From Candidatus Daviesbacteria bacterium (GTDB lineage: Bacteria > Patescibacteriota > Microgenomatia > Daviesbacterales > UBA10151), in contig DAIDIY010000046.1 in NCBI GenBank assembly GCA_027451625.1, positions 1-40,129 on the forward strand: a DNA stretch of 40,129 bases, written 5' to 3'. Of this stretch, positions 33,076 to 40,129 are shown in pieces (position 1 is the first letter of the stretch; each line of letters starts with the position of its first letter). The position numbers were made by a program, and so were the translations under genes. The notes under the pieces were generated by a model. That model saw only the letters and a program-made list of their open reading frames with translations, was not told the origin of the DNA and ran no database searches.

Positions 33076-33863
33076 AAAGATATCTCAAATTAATAACAGC
33101 CTTGGTTATAATCTCGACTAAAAGGTATTTAGAAAATAGAGTCAATGCTGTTGCAGGAATTTTATCCTCGCTTGGATATTTTTTAATTACAATCCTTTTT
33201 ATATCAGTGATTTTTTCCAAGACTACATCCTCAATTGAAGGATGGTCAAGGCCGCAAACATTTCTTCTATTGGGAATATATCAGACATGTACTTCATTAT
33301 TTTCCTTGCTTTGTCTTCGTGGAATCAATTTTATTCCCCGTTATGTCAGAGATGGTGAGCTTGATATTTTACTTACAAAGCCTTTAAATTCCCAATTCTA
33401 TCTAACTTTCAGATTTACTAGAGTTTGGGAAGTTTTCAGTTTAACTGCGGGATTAAGTCTAATTTATTATTCTCTTAATCAAATTAATTCGAGAATTTTA
33501 GTATCCAATTTATTAGCTTTAATATTAGGCCTCTTGATCGGGATGGTTATTTTATATGGAATATTTTTCTCTGTAGCAACTCTTTCTATTTGGTTCCACA
33601 ACTTTTCATCACTTGCTAGTGTGGTAGAGATACTTAGTACTCCCTTAGCATATCCATTTGATATATTAGGGAAAAAGTTATCTTTTATCCTAACATTTGT
33701 TGTTCCTTTAGGGTTTGTAATAACTATCCCCGTAAAATTATTTTTAAATAAATTACCTATATTCTTTATAGGATATGGGTTTGCTTTTGCAGTGGTTATC
33801 TTTATATTTTGTGTATGGTTTTGGCATTTTTCTTTAAAACACTATACCTCAGCGAGTTCATAA
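33072..33863 (+). CDS. ABC-2 family permease 2
   Basis: 263 residues, six or so membrane segments, related to permease 1. Conserved stretch RYVRDGELDILLTKPLNSQFYLTFRF corresponds to the NGGFSKYLTKPF stretch of permease 1. C-terminal part FVVPLGFVITIPVKLFLNKLP fits the family. Likely forms a heterodimer with permease 1 (inference from pairing). Starts in an ATGA overlap and is followed by the ATPase after 14 bases. Confidence 0.85.
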   Translation: MKRYLKLITALVIISTKRYLENRVNAVAGILSSLGYFLITILFISVIFSKTTSSIEGWSRPQTFLLLGIYQTCTSLFSLLCLRGINFIPRYVRDGELDILLTKPLNSQFYLTFRFTRVWEVFSLTAGLSLIYYSLNQINSRILVSNLLALILGLLIGMVILYGIFFSVATLSIWFHNFSSLASVVEILSTPLAYPFDILGKKLSFILTFVVPLGFVITIPVKLFLNKLPIFFIGYGFAFAVVIFIFCVWFWHFSLKHYTSASS

Positions 33864-33877
33864 GATAAAATAAAGGG

Positions 33878-34873
33878 ATGGATTCTGTTATTAAAGTTTC
33901 GAATCTGAAAAAATATTATAAAGTTCATCAAAAAGATCCTGGACTTTTAGGGTCTTTAAGATCTCTTTTTAGACGAGAATATTTTGAAGTCAAAGCTGTT
34001 GATAATATCTCTTTTGAGATAGATCAAGGAGAATTGATTGGATTTATAGGCCCTAATGGAGCAGGGAAAACGACTACTCTTAAAGTCTTATCCGGTCTAC
34101 TCTACCCCTCGTCAGGGTCAGTTAGAGTTCTAGGGTACGAACCTTTTAAGAGACAGAGTGAATTTCAACGCCAGTTCTCATTAGTCATGGGACAAAAGAA
34201 TCAGCTTTGGTGGGATTTACCAGCCTTTGAGAGTTTTATTTTAAATAAAGAGATTTATGGTGTGCCAGATGATATTTTTAAAAAAACTGTTACCGAGTTA
34301 TCGCAGATGTTAGATATAGAAGATGTGCTAAAAGTCCAAGTTAGAAAACTCTCTTTAGGACAACGTATGAAAGCTGAGCTTGTAGCTGCTTTATTACATC
34401 GGCCTAAAGTATTATTTTTAGATGAGCCGACTATCGGTCTTGATGTTTTGGCTCAGAAAAAGATGCGTGATTTTATTAAAGAATATAATCAAAAATATAA
34501 ATCAACTATTATTCTGACTTCTCATTATATGGGTGACGTCAAAGAGCTATGTAAAAGAGTAATTATTATTGATAGAGGTATGATTCTATATGATGGAAGT
34601 TTGTCAGCTATAGTAGAAAAATTTGCTCCATTTAAAGTTATAAATGTTGATTTTGAGGTAGCTCCTGATTTGGATAGGCTGAAAAAAATTGGTAAACTTG
34701 TTAAATATGAGGATCTACACGCAGAGATCGAAGTACATAGAGAAAAAGCAGCTAAACTTGCAGGTAGTCTTTTAAGTGATTTCCCGGTAGCAGATCTTAC
34801 TATTGAAGAACCAGCTATGGAAGATATTATTCGTGACGTTTTTAATAAATCTAATCTATTGACTGAAGTCTAA
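33878..34873 (+). CDS. ABC transporter ATP-binding protein (exporter type)
   Basis: 331 residues. Walker A GPNGAGKT at 58-65, Q-loop MGQKNQLWWD, signature LSLGQRMKAEL (LSxGQ form), Walker B VLFLDEPTIGLD, His loop ILTSHYM. The N-terminal extension VHQKDPGLLGSLRSLFRREYFEVKAVDN and a C-terminal ~90-residue domain match the ATPases paired with DUF990-type permeases. It is the only ATPase for four permeases here. Substrate unknown; relatives include exporters of drugs or viologens. Confidence 0.92.
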   Translation: MDSVIKVSNLKKYYKVHQKDPGLLGSLRSLFRREYFEVKAVDNISFEIDQGELIGFIGPNGAGKTTTLKVLSGLLYPSSGSVRVLGYEPFKRQSEFQRQFSLVMGQKNQLWWDLPAFESFILNKEIYGVPDDIFKKTVTELSQMLDIEDVLKVQVRKLSLGQRMKAELVAALLHRPKVLFLDEPTIGLDVLAQKKMRDFIKEYNQKYKSTIILTSHYMGDVKELCKRVIIIDRGMILYDGSLSAIVEKFAPFKVINVDFEVAPDLDRLKKIGKLVKYEDLHAEIEVHREKAAKLAGSLLSDFPVADLTIEEPAMEDIIRDVFNKSNLLTEV

Positions 34874-34874
34874 A

Positions 34875-35147
34875 ATGAGCAAACCAGTTTTGGGTAAAGA
34901 CAAATTAGAGATTCCAGATGAGGTAATAAAGAGTCTTTTAACTCCATCTGAGACTAGAATGATTAAAAATCGATGGAAGATTATGCAACTTTTGAAGCAG
35001 GGAATGACTATAAGAGCCGTATCTTCTCAAGTAGGTGTGGGCACTGACACGGTAGTTAGGATAGGAAAGATGATAGGAAAAAATAATTTTCAGAAAGAAA
35101 AAATGTCTAAAATTGCAACCTCGTGGATTTTTGGTAAAGGAAAATGA
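34875..35147 (+). CDS. TrpR/YerC-like helix-turn-helix protein
   Basis: 90 residues. LLTPSETRMIKNRWKIMQLLKQGMTIRAVSSQVGVGTDTVVRIGKMI is the TrpR-family DNA-binding pattern as in YerC/YecD proteins, with the HTH at about residues 50-70. There is no evidence for a tryptophan pocket. It sits inside the ABC operon, one base after the ATPase gene and overlapping permease 3 by 4 bases, so it may autoregulate the exporter (inference). It could instead act on other genes. Confidence 0.82.
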   Translation: MSKPVLGKDKLEIPDEVIKSLLTPSETRMIKNRWKIMQLLKQGMTIRAVSSQVGVGTDTVVRIGKMIGKNNFQKEKMSKIATSWIFGKGK

Positions 35148-35947
35148 GTAAAATCTATCTAACTGTTTTCTCCCTAGCTTGGCAAAATGAATTTGTCTAT
35201 AGATTAAATTTTATTCTTTGGAGAATACGTAATTTAATGAGATTCTTTTTAACATTTTTTTTATGGGAAGGGGTGTTTACAACCTCGAAACAAATGTTTG
35301 GATATTCTAAATCAGAGATGTTAACTTATGTTTTTACTGTAATCCTCGTTTCTGCTTTAGTTCAATCGGCGCCTTCCGCAGATAATATAGGAGGAGAGAT
35401 TGGGAATGGAGATTTGAGCAATTATTTGGTGAAGCCTTTAAGCTATCTGAAGTATTGGTTCAGCCGAGATTTGGCTAGTAAATCATTAAATCTTGTTTTT
35501 GCCATGGTTGAATTTTCTCTATTGGCCATAATACTCCATCCTGTTTTTGCTATTCCAACTAAAATATTAACTATTGCGGCATTTTTGATAACCATAAGCC
35601 TTGCTGTTGTTTTATATTTTTTTATTAGTACATGTTCTCGGTTTATTTCATTTTGGGCTCCAGAGAATACCTGGGGAGTTTCATTTATAATAGTTATCTT
35701 TATAGAAACATTAGCAGGAAGTATTTTCCCTTTGGATGTTTTACCTGAAAATTTAAAAAATCTCATAATGTTGACTCCTTTCCCTTATTTGTTGTATTTC
35801 CCTACAGCTATATTTCTTGGAAAAATATCATCAACTCAACTGCCAAAGATATTATTTATTGCCTTAACGTGGGTAATTATAATGTTCTTTTTTATGAGGT
35901 ATTTATGGGGAAAAGGATTGAAAAATTACTCATCTGAAGGAAGATGA
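35144..35947 (+). CDS. ABC-2 family permease 3
   Basis: 267 residues with about six membrane segments. The shared motif occurs as GGEIGNGDLSNYLVKPLSYLKYW, and FISFWAPENTWGVSFIIVIFIETLAGSIFPLDVLPENL, FPYLLYFPTAIFLGK is the family C-terminal pattern. Closest in layout to permease 1. Both ends overlap neighbours by 4 bases (ATGA), so it is translationally coupled to the HTH gene and permease 4. Confidence 0.85.
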   Translation: MSKIYLTVFSLAWQNEFVYRLNFILWRIRNLMRFFLTFFLWEGVFTTSKQMFGYSKSEMLTYVFTVILVSALVQSAPSADNIGGEIGNGDLSNYLVKPLSYLKYWFSRDLASKSLNLVFAMVEFSLLAIILHPVFAIPTKILTIAAFLITISLAVVLYFFISTCSRFISFWAPENTWGVSFIIVIFIETLAGSIFPLDVLPENLKNLIMLTPFPYLLYFPTAIFLGKISSTQLPKILFIALTWVIIMFFFMRYLWGKGLKNYSSEGR

Positions 35948-36723
35948 AGGAGTTAAGAGTTTATCTTTTTTATACATATAATGCTTTTCAACAGGTTTTG
36001 ATTAACCGTTTAATTATGGTTTTGTTTTTGCTGGGGAAAAGTATTCGAATAATTCTATTTTTGATATTTTTAACTTATCTTTTTTCAAAGACACAGTCGG
36101 TTGGGGGGTATACTCGTTCTCAGATAGTATTTTTTTATCTGTCGTTTAACTTAATTGACACATTATCACAGTTTTTATTTAGAGAAGTCTATAGATTTAG
36201 GTCTTTAATTATCTCTGGTAGTTTTGATTTCGTTCTTCTAAAACCGATTAATCCGCTGATTCGTGTTTTATTAGGAGGTGGAGATTTGATGGATTTGGTA
36301 ATGTTATTTTTACTAGGAGGGACTACTGTTTATTATGGAGTTACTAATCTTCATCCAAATCTTGGGTCTTGGATTATCTTTTTTCTTATGATTTTTGCCG
36401 GTCTTTTAATTGCTGCTGCTTTTCATATCTTTGTTTTGGGGCTGGGAGTAATAACAACAAGTGTCGATCATCTGATAATGGTTTATCGGGACCTGACATC
36501 ATTGCTTCGGATTCCGATTGATTTATATGCAGAACCTATTCGTTCTTTGCTAACTTTCGTGATTCCGCTTGGAATAATGATTACATTTCCAGCTAAAACT
36601 TTAATGGGAATTTTATCTTTACCTCTGATTATTTATTCATTCTCATTTGCTTTTATATTTTTTTACTTGTCTTTAGTTTTTTGGAGATGGTCACTTAAAG
36701 AATATCAAAGTGCAGGAGGATAG
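35944..36723 (+). CDS. ABC-2 family permease 4
   Basis: 259 residues, about six membrane segments; motif FRSLIISGSFDFVLLKPINPLIRVLLGG corresponds to the LTKP stretch of the other three. Ends FVIPLGIMITFPAKTLMG then FWRWSLKEYQSAGG, closely parallel to the end of permease 2 (FWHFSLKHYTSASS). It is thus the second partner of a second pair. miaA follows; its ribosome-binding site AGGAGG lies in this gene's last codons. Confidence 0.85.
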   Translation: MKELRVYLFYTYNAFQQVLINRLIMVLFLLGKSIRIILFLIFLTYLFSKTQSVGGYTRSQIVFFYLSFNLIDTLSQFLFREVYRFRSLIISGSFDFVLLKPINPLIRVLLGGGDLMDLVMLFLLGGTTVYYGVTNLHPNLGSWIIFFLMIFAGLLIAAAFHIFVLGLGVITTSVDHLIMVYRDLTSLLRIPIDLYAEPIRSLLTFVIPLGIMITFPAKTLMGILSLPLIIYSFSFAFIFFYLSLVFWRWSLKEYQSAGG

Positions 36724-36724
36724 A

Positions 36725-37708
36725 TTGATCAAAGATACTAACCGAGGAAAACAGGATAAGATACTGGTGATTTTAGGTCCAACTGCAACAGGAAAGACGG
36801 ATCTTGCTTTAATTTTGGCTCATAAGTTCTCAGGAGAGATTGTTTCAGCTGACTCAAGACAAGTTTATAAAGGATTAGATATTGGAACAGGTAAAAGAGC
36901 TGGAGGTGGTTTATCACATATAATTTTTGATTCCTACTGGAAGATAGATGGAATCCCTGTCTTTTTATACGATGTGGTAAGTCCTAAACAACAATTTAGT
37001 GTTAAAGATTATTTCCAAGAAGCAATGAGTAAAGTTAAAAATATTTTGCATAGGGAAAATCTTCCTATTATTGTCGGAGGTACCGGTCTTTATATAAGAG
37101 CTTTAATTTATGGTTTGCCGAATTTACAAATTCCTCTTAACGTAAAGTTAAGAGAAGAGTTAGTTAAACTAACTCTTCTCGAGCTGCAAGAGAAGTTGTA
37201 TAGTCTATCAGTAAGCCGTTGGGAATTATTAAATAAAGCTGATCGTCAAAATAAGAGAAGGCTTCTCCGCTCTATCGAGATCGAACTTATGAATCCATAT
37301 ATAGATACAAAATTTCCTATAAAGGGTTTATCTTCAAATTTTAATATTTTAAAAATCGGCCTTACGGCCTCAAGGCCTTTTTTAAGAGAAAAAATTAATC
37401 AACGGCTTTTAGACAGAATCTCTCAAGGCTTGATCGCAGAGGGAGAGAGGTTACATAAAGAAGGTATATCGTATCAAAAACTTCGAGAACTGGGATTGGA
37501 ATATAGATATTTAGCTGATCATTTAGAAGGATTGATTAGCCGAGAAGAATTTGCGGATATACTTAAAATTAAAATTTGGCAATATGCTAAAAGACAACTT
37601 ACTTGGTTTAAAAAAGAGGAAGGAGTTTTCTGGTTTGACGTATCAAGCCACGACTGGGAAAAGGAAGTAGAAAAACTAGTGAAATCATGGTACGATAACC
37701 TCGCTTAA
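36725..37708 (+). CDS. miaA: tRNA dimethylallyltransferase MiaA
   Basis: It adds dimethylallyl to A37 of UNN-reading tRNAs. P-loop GPTATGKT at residues 18-25, then GEIVSADSRQVYKGLDIGTGK, the DVVSPKQQFSVKDYF segment, IIVGGTGLYIRALIYG and the late YAKRQLTWFKKE are diagnostic. 327 residues, full length. I choose TTG 36725 since AGGAGG ends 5 bases before it; the track's GTG (36710) has no ribosome-binding site. A dimethylallyl-diphosphate source is not in this window. Confidence 0.93.
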   Translation: MIKDTNRGKQDKILVILGPTATGKTDLALILAHKFSGEIVSADSRQVYKGLDIGTGKRAGGGLSHIIFDSYWKIDGIPVFLYDVVSPKQQFSVKDYFQEAMSKVKNILHRENLPIIVGGTGLYIRALIYGLPNLQIPLNVKLREELVKLTLLELQEKLYSLSVSRWELLNKADRQNKRRLLRSIEIELMNPYIDTKFPIKGLSSNFNILKIGLTASRPFLREKINQRLLDRISQGLIAEGERLHKEGISYQKLRELGLEYRYLADHLEGLISREEFADILKIKIWQYAKRQLTWFKKEEGVFWFDVSSHDWEKEVEKLVKSWYDNLA

Positions 37709-38689
37709 ATGAGGTATAAAATAGATATTTCTCATCGAACTATCCTGTTTATTATTGCGGTTGTAACCCTTTTATGGATTACTTATCTTATTCTTGACGT
37801 TATTTTATTATTATTTGTGGCTTTCATTTTAGTCTCAGCCCTTTATCCGGCAGTACATCAATTAGAACAATGGAAGTTCCCCCGTTTTTTGGCTGTCTTT
37901 TTGGTGTTTCTTGCTACTTTATTTATTATTATTAGTCTTTTGGCTTTGGGTTTTACTCCCCTAATTCGGCAAACTACAAATTTATCTGCAAAATTGGGTG
38001 AAACAGTAACTCAGCTTTTAAGAGCGAATTTAGTTGATAAAAGTATAATTAACGACGAAATGACGAATCTTTCTCATCAAATCTTAGGCTATACTTTAGA
38101 TATAGCTCAAAATCTAATTAGCTTAGTAAGTGTTATTGTGCTGACATTTTATTTATTATTAGATAAAGAGAAGATAGAAGGTTTAATTGCATCTTTTTTT
38201 CTACATAACCAACCAAAAGCTAGAAATTTTCTGCAAAGGCTTGAAGAAAAGCTAGGAGCCTGGCTTCGAGGTCAGTTGGCATTATCGTTATTGGTAGGAT
38301 TGTTAGTTTATATTGGACTCGTTATTTTAGGAATTCAGTATGCTTTACCGCTGGCAATTATCGCCGGACTTATGGAAGTGGTACCAGTTATAGGACCTTT
38401 GATCTCAGCAATACCTGGAGTATTGATTGGACTAACGGTATCACCTTTTTTAGCTGTTTTGGTAGCAGCTTTGTACTTTGCAGTTCAACAGGTCGAAAGC
38501 CATGTAATAGTGCCTCAAGTTATGCAAAGAGCAGTAGGCTTAAATCCGATTCTAGTTATATTGGCAGTTACTGTAGGTGGAAGGCTTCTAGGAATAAGTG
38601 GGGCTCTACTTGCAGTGCCTATAGCGGTTGTTATTCAAGTAGTTTTAGAAGAAGTTTTACAAAATCCACAGAAGTTATTCGAAGTTTGA
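37709..38689 (+). CDS. AI-2E family transporter (PerM/YdiK type)
   Basis: 326 residues with about eight membrane segments. The family pattern is clear: LLFVAFILVSALYPAVHQLEQWKFPRFLAVFLVF near the N-terminus, KLGAWLRGQLALSLLVGLLVYIGLVILGIQYALPLAIIAGLMEVVPVIGPLISAIPGVLIG in the middle and PQVMQRAVGLNPILVILAVTVGGRLLGISGALLAVPIA. Members export small molecules or act as ion antiporters; the substrate cannot be read from sequence. The ATG follows the miaA stop directly. Its end overlaps the rnpB promoter. Confidence 0.9.
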   Translation: MRYKIDISHRTILFIIAVVTLLWITYLILDVILLLFVAFILVSALYPAVHQLEQWKFPRFLAVFLVFLATLFIIISLLALGFTPLIRQTTNLSAKLGETVTQLLRANLVDKSIINDEMTNLSHQILGYTLDIAQNLISLVSVIVLTFYLLLDKEKIEGLIASFFLHNQPKARNFLQRLEEKLGAWLRGQLALSLLVGLLVYIGLVILGIQYALPLAIIAGLMEVVPVIGPLISAIPGVLIGLTVSPFLAVLVAALYFAVQQVESHVIVPQVMQRAVGLNPILVILAVTVGGRLLGISGALLAVPIAVVIQVVLEEVLQNPQKLFEV

Positions 38690-38715
38690 TCTGGACCCCT
38701 CAAATTTGTTATAAT
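38686..38715 (+). promoter_or_regulatory. rnpB promoter
   Basis: TTGATC (38686-38691), 18-base spacer, extended consensus -10 TGtTATAAT (-10 at 38710-38715). The predicted start, 38721-38722, coincides with the GG at the 5' end of RNase P RNA. The -35 overlaps the stop of the upstream gene. Confidence 0.7.
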
Positions 38716-38722
38716 TTGAGGG
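38697..38722 (+). repeat. Perfect 10-bp inverted repeat over the rnpB -10 box
   Basis: CCCTCAAATT and AATTTGAGGG flank TGTTAT, the start of the extended -10. The repeat covers the -10 and ends at the transcript start. It could be an operator, or the terminator of the upstream gene (no T-tract follows). Confidence 0.7.
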
Positions 38723-39099
38723 CTGGGAAGCTGTGATGATACTCTAAAGTATTGGAGAGGAAAGTCCAGACAGCAAAGAGCAGGGTGCCCATTGTAAGGT
38801 GGGAGTCGTGAGGCCTAGTTAGAGCAACAGTGACGAATCGGGTGGCGCCGAGTGAAACGATCAAGCAACTGGATAACAATAAGTGAAAAGATCTCAAAAC
38901 GATCTGAGCTTAATGGTTGGCAATCCTCCCCGCTGCAATTCTAGAGACTACTGAGCGGCTCGCTCTATAGTAGAAGTAAGAAGCATCTCGCAAAAGCGGG
39001 ATTGATATGACTAATATCATATTAAAGATAAATTTCATCTAAACTTTCTGAGTCAAATTCAGTAAGTGAAACAGAATCTGGCTTATAAGCTTCCCAGAT
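38721..39099 (+). ncRNA. rnpB: RNase P RNA
   Basis: The catalytic RNA that trims tRNA 5' leaders. The closing helix P1 pairs CTGGGAAGC (38723-38731) with GCTTCCCAG (39089-39097). Conserved regions are in order: GAGGAAAGTCCAGAC (CR-I), AGCAGGGTGCC, GTGACGAATCGGGTG, GAGTGAAACGATCAAGC, and the 3' ACAGAATCTGGCTTA (CR-V) that pairs with CR-I as P4. Length, about 380 nt, is normal. No T-run directly follows; the terminator at 39212 may end the primary transcript. Confidence 0.95.
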
Positions 39100-39211
39100 A
39101 TTATCTTCGGCACTTCCTTACCGATTTAGTTTATTGTCTCATTATAATTTTGTATTTATCAGATGAATATCTTTAAGTGTTAAGTAGAAACATTTTAAGA
39201 GGGTAGATTAA

Positions 39212-39250
39212 ACAAAAAGTCCCACTAAGATATCTTGCGGGACTTTTTGT
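39212..39250. terminator. Bidirectional intrinsic terminator
   Basis: ACAAAAAGTCCC (39212-39223) pairs perfectly with GGGACTTTTTGT (39239-39250), a 12-bp stem with T-runs on both strands. It can end the rnpB transcript from the left and the DUF5679-like gene from the right. Confidence 0.88.
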
Positions 39251-39271
39251 AAATGGTGTAATCACCAAAGC

Positions 39272-39421
39272 TTACATGGTAGGTTTGGCACCAATTTTAT
39301 ACATTCCAGTACCACAAACACTACATTTGCCTTTCATGGCCTTTTTACCATTTTTCATAGTGACTTCTTCAACTTCATTTGCGTCTCTTTTGGCACGACA
39401 TTTTACACAATACATCTGCAT
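39272..39421 (-). CDS. Small zinc-ribbon protein, DUF5679-like
   Basis: 49 residues, missed by the ORF track. The product begins MQMYCVKCRAKRDANEVEEV and has a second knuckle CSVCGTGMYKIG, so CxxC...CxxC with EVTMKNGKKAMKGKC between, as in DUF5679 proteins common in Patescibacteria. Function unknown. A GGGGGGTGAG ribosome-binding site lies about 10 bases before the first ATG (39421); a second ATG at 39415 is possible. It ends 22 bases before the bidirectional terminator. Confidence 0.88.
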   Translation of the reverse strand: MQMYCVKCRAKRDANEVEEVTMKNGKKAMKGKCSVCGTGMYKIGAKPTM

Positions 39422-39521
39422 AGTTTTAACTCACCCCCCTTCGTTATTTAAAATATTTTCACATCTGAGATGCTTAATCTAAATTAGTAAAATACACAAT
39501 TAGGCTTTCTATATTAAAGAT

Positions 39522-39818
39522 CTAGATCGGTAATTTAATAATTCCGCTATTAACGGCAAAAAATAATATCAACTGAGTTCCGATAGCGAACGTAGCTAAG
39601 ATAAGTATGCGCAAAAGATCATTTTTTAAATAGCTACTATCAATACTTTGTTTAGAGGCTGTTTTATCTACAAAGAAATTAGGATTTTCTTCTTTCTCCG
39701 CTTTTTTTATTGATACATTCCGTAAAATGTTAGAAAATGTATCTTTTCCGTAAAGCTGTGTTTTTAAATTCGCCAACTTTTTTTGTTTATCTGATGACTC
39801 AACTTTTGAATACCCCAT
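39522..39818 (-). CDS. Hypothetical protein with one C-terminal membrane segment
   Basis: 98 residues from ATG 39818: a Lys/Ser-rich soluble part (KVESSDKQKKLANLKTQLYG), then DSSYLKNDLLRILILATFAIGTQLILFFA with one membrane helix near the C-terminus. I do not recognise the family; small tail-anchored proteins of this shape are frequent in CPR genomes. AAGGGA precedes the ATG. The track's start at 39854 is unlikely since the predicted transcript starts near 39838. Confidence 0.7.
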   Translation of the reverse strand: MGYSKVESSDKQKKLANLKTQLYGKDTFSNILRNVSIKKAEKEENPNFFVDKTASKQSIDSSYLKNDLLRILILATFAIGTQLILFFAVNSGIIKLPI

Positions 39819-39828
39819 TTTTCCCTTA

Positions 39829-39848
39829 GGCTCAAACTCTTTTGAGCC
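39829..39848 (-). repeat. 8-bp palindrome over -10 and transcript start
   Basis: GGCTCAAA and TTTGAGCC with a 4-base loop. A third GGCTCAA lies in the spacer of the promoter. The position, across the -10 and start point, suits a repressor operator. Confidence 0.5.
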
Positions 39849-39873
39849 TAACACGATTAATTGAGCCTGTCAA
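39845..39873 (-). promoter_or_regulatory. Promoter with consensus -35 for the single-TM gene
   Basis: On the minus strand TTGACA (39873-39868), a 17-base spacer, and TAGGCT (39850-39845) preceded by TGt. The -35 is perfect while the -10 is poor, a setup typical of regulated promoters. Confidence 0.55.
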
Positions 39874-39986
39874 TAGTGTTGACTCCTTTATTGGTATTTC
39901 TTAAGATGAAAAGTGACCAGTGATAAAACTGGTATTTTTGAATGTGAAAAGTAGAAAGGAAATAAAATTAAATAGAGTAGAAATAG

Positions 39987-40129
39987 TGCCAAAGAGAGTA
40001 AATAAACTTTTGGATAAGTATCTGTATAGACTCCGGAAGAAAGAAGAGCTTACTATCTCGCTTTCATTGGCAGTAGTAGTACTATTTTTTGCTATAGCAC
40101 TGATAGCTCCGTTTAAGTCACAACTTTTA
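39987..40129 (+). CDS. Start of a membrane protein, truncated by window edge
   Basis: A GTG-started frame runs to the edge without stop (47 codons seen): MPKRVNKLLDKYLYRLRKKE, then a hydrophobic helix LTISLSLAVVVLFFAIALIAP. The basic N-terminus and single signal-anchor-like helix suggest a membrane or exported protein with its bulk outside the window. The upstream stop at 39945 and lack of other start codons favour GTG 39987. An ACCAGT/ACTGGT hairpin followed by TATTTTT lies upstream, at 39914-39937. Confidence 0.55.

Noticed and set aside
39276-39482. 68-aa plus-strand ORF
   Set aside because: Shadow of the minus-strand DUF5679-like zinc ribbon at 39272-39421, which has two CxxC pairs and a ribosome-binding site.
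39914-39937. ACCAGT/ACTGGT hairpin with a T-run as a terminator
   Set aside because: It lies between divergent genes where neither reading direction needs one; stem is only 6 bp, so I did not list it as a terminator.
1-40129. Alternative genetic code (TGA as Gly) or TAA recoding
   Set aside because: TGA ends genes at natural family ends (for example rplX and the ATGA overlaps). Only one gene has an internal TAA, so recoding is not supported.
1-40129. CRISPR array, IS elements, integron or att sites
   Set aside because: I saw no regularly spaced repeats, transposase or integrase gene, or paired direct repeats at the tRNA.

Overview
The window reads as a piece of a Candidate Phyla Radiation (Patescibacteria) chromosome, most likely of the Microgenomates type. 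The pointers are low GC, very tight gene packing, a ribosomal-protein super-operon with no L30 (rpmD) gene between S5 and L15, long Lys/Glu-rich tails on several ribosomal proteins, and small families (a DUF5679-like zinc ribbon, a TrpR/YerC-like HTH, PIG-V-like membrane enzyme, AI-2E-type permease) common in these genomes. TGA and TAA both behave as normal stops, so code 25 (Gracilibacteria/Absconditabacteria) is not used. The phylum call is inference from gene content, not from a marker tree.

Layout. 1-277: start of a minus-strand conserved protein cut by the window edge. 278-541: promoter and an attenuator-like leader. 542-16391: one long co-oriented block, rplC-rplD-rplW-rplB-rpsS-rplV-rpsC-rplP-rpmC-rpsQ-rpsZ-rpsH-rplN-rplX-rplE-rplF-rplR-rpsE-rplO-secY-adk-map-infA-rpmJ-rpsM-rpsK-rpsD-rpoA-rplQ-rplM-rpsI. 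rpsZ-rpsH sit before rplN rather than after rplE, and rpsJ is not upstream of rplC. The block supplies most of the ribosome, the translocon, nucleotide and N-terminal processing enzymes, IF-1 and the RNA polymerase alpha subunit.

16392-28532: mixed housekeeping and hypothetical genes, mostly on the minus strand: PspC-like membrane protein, tRNA-binding OB protein, phosphohexomutase, a family-4-like uracil-DNA glycosylase without its Fe-S cysteines, metallophosphoesterase, GpsA-like dehydrogenase, DHH phosphoesterase, oligoendopeptidase F, Sua5/TsaC, tRNA-Pro(GGG) abutting an unknown ORF, a Nudix protein, and a PIG-V-like mannosyltransferase split by one in-frame TAA. Two candidate structured RNAs lie here: 16849-17009 (carries a possible 8-codon ORF MAKKKKKK and ends in a terminator) and 19295-19447 (a promoter aimed exactly at a 5'/3' closing helix).

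28533-38689: recA-recX, a soluble RNase Y, HU, then an exporter-like operon of four related ABC-2 permeases around one ATPase and one TrpR-like HTH, followed by miaA and an AI-2E-type permease. 38690-40129: RNase P RNA, a bidirectional terminator, a DUF5679-like zinc ribbon, a single-TM hypothetical protein, and a truncated membrane-protein start at the right edge.

A theme runs through the window. Genes that open a transcription unit usually have a TATAAT-like or extended -10 (TGnTAnnnT) only 6-11 bases before the start codon, which implies leaderless or nearly leaderless mRNAs, while operon-internal genes often start in an AAATATG context with no Shine-Dalgarno sequence. All promoter, RNA-structure and leaderless statements are read by eye and untested.
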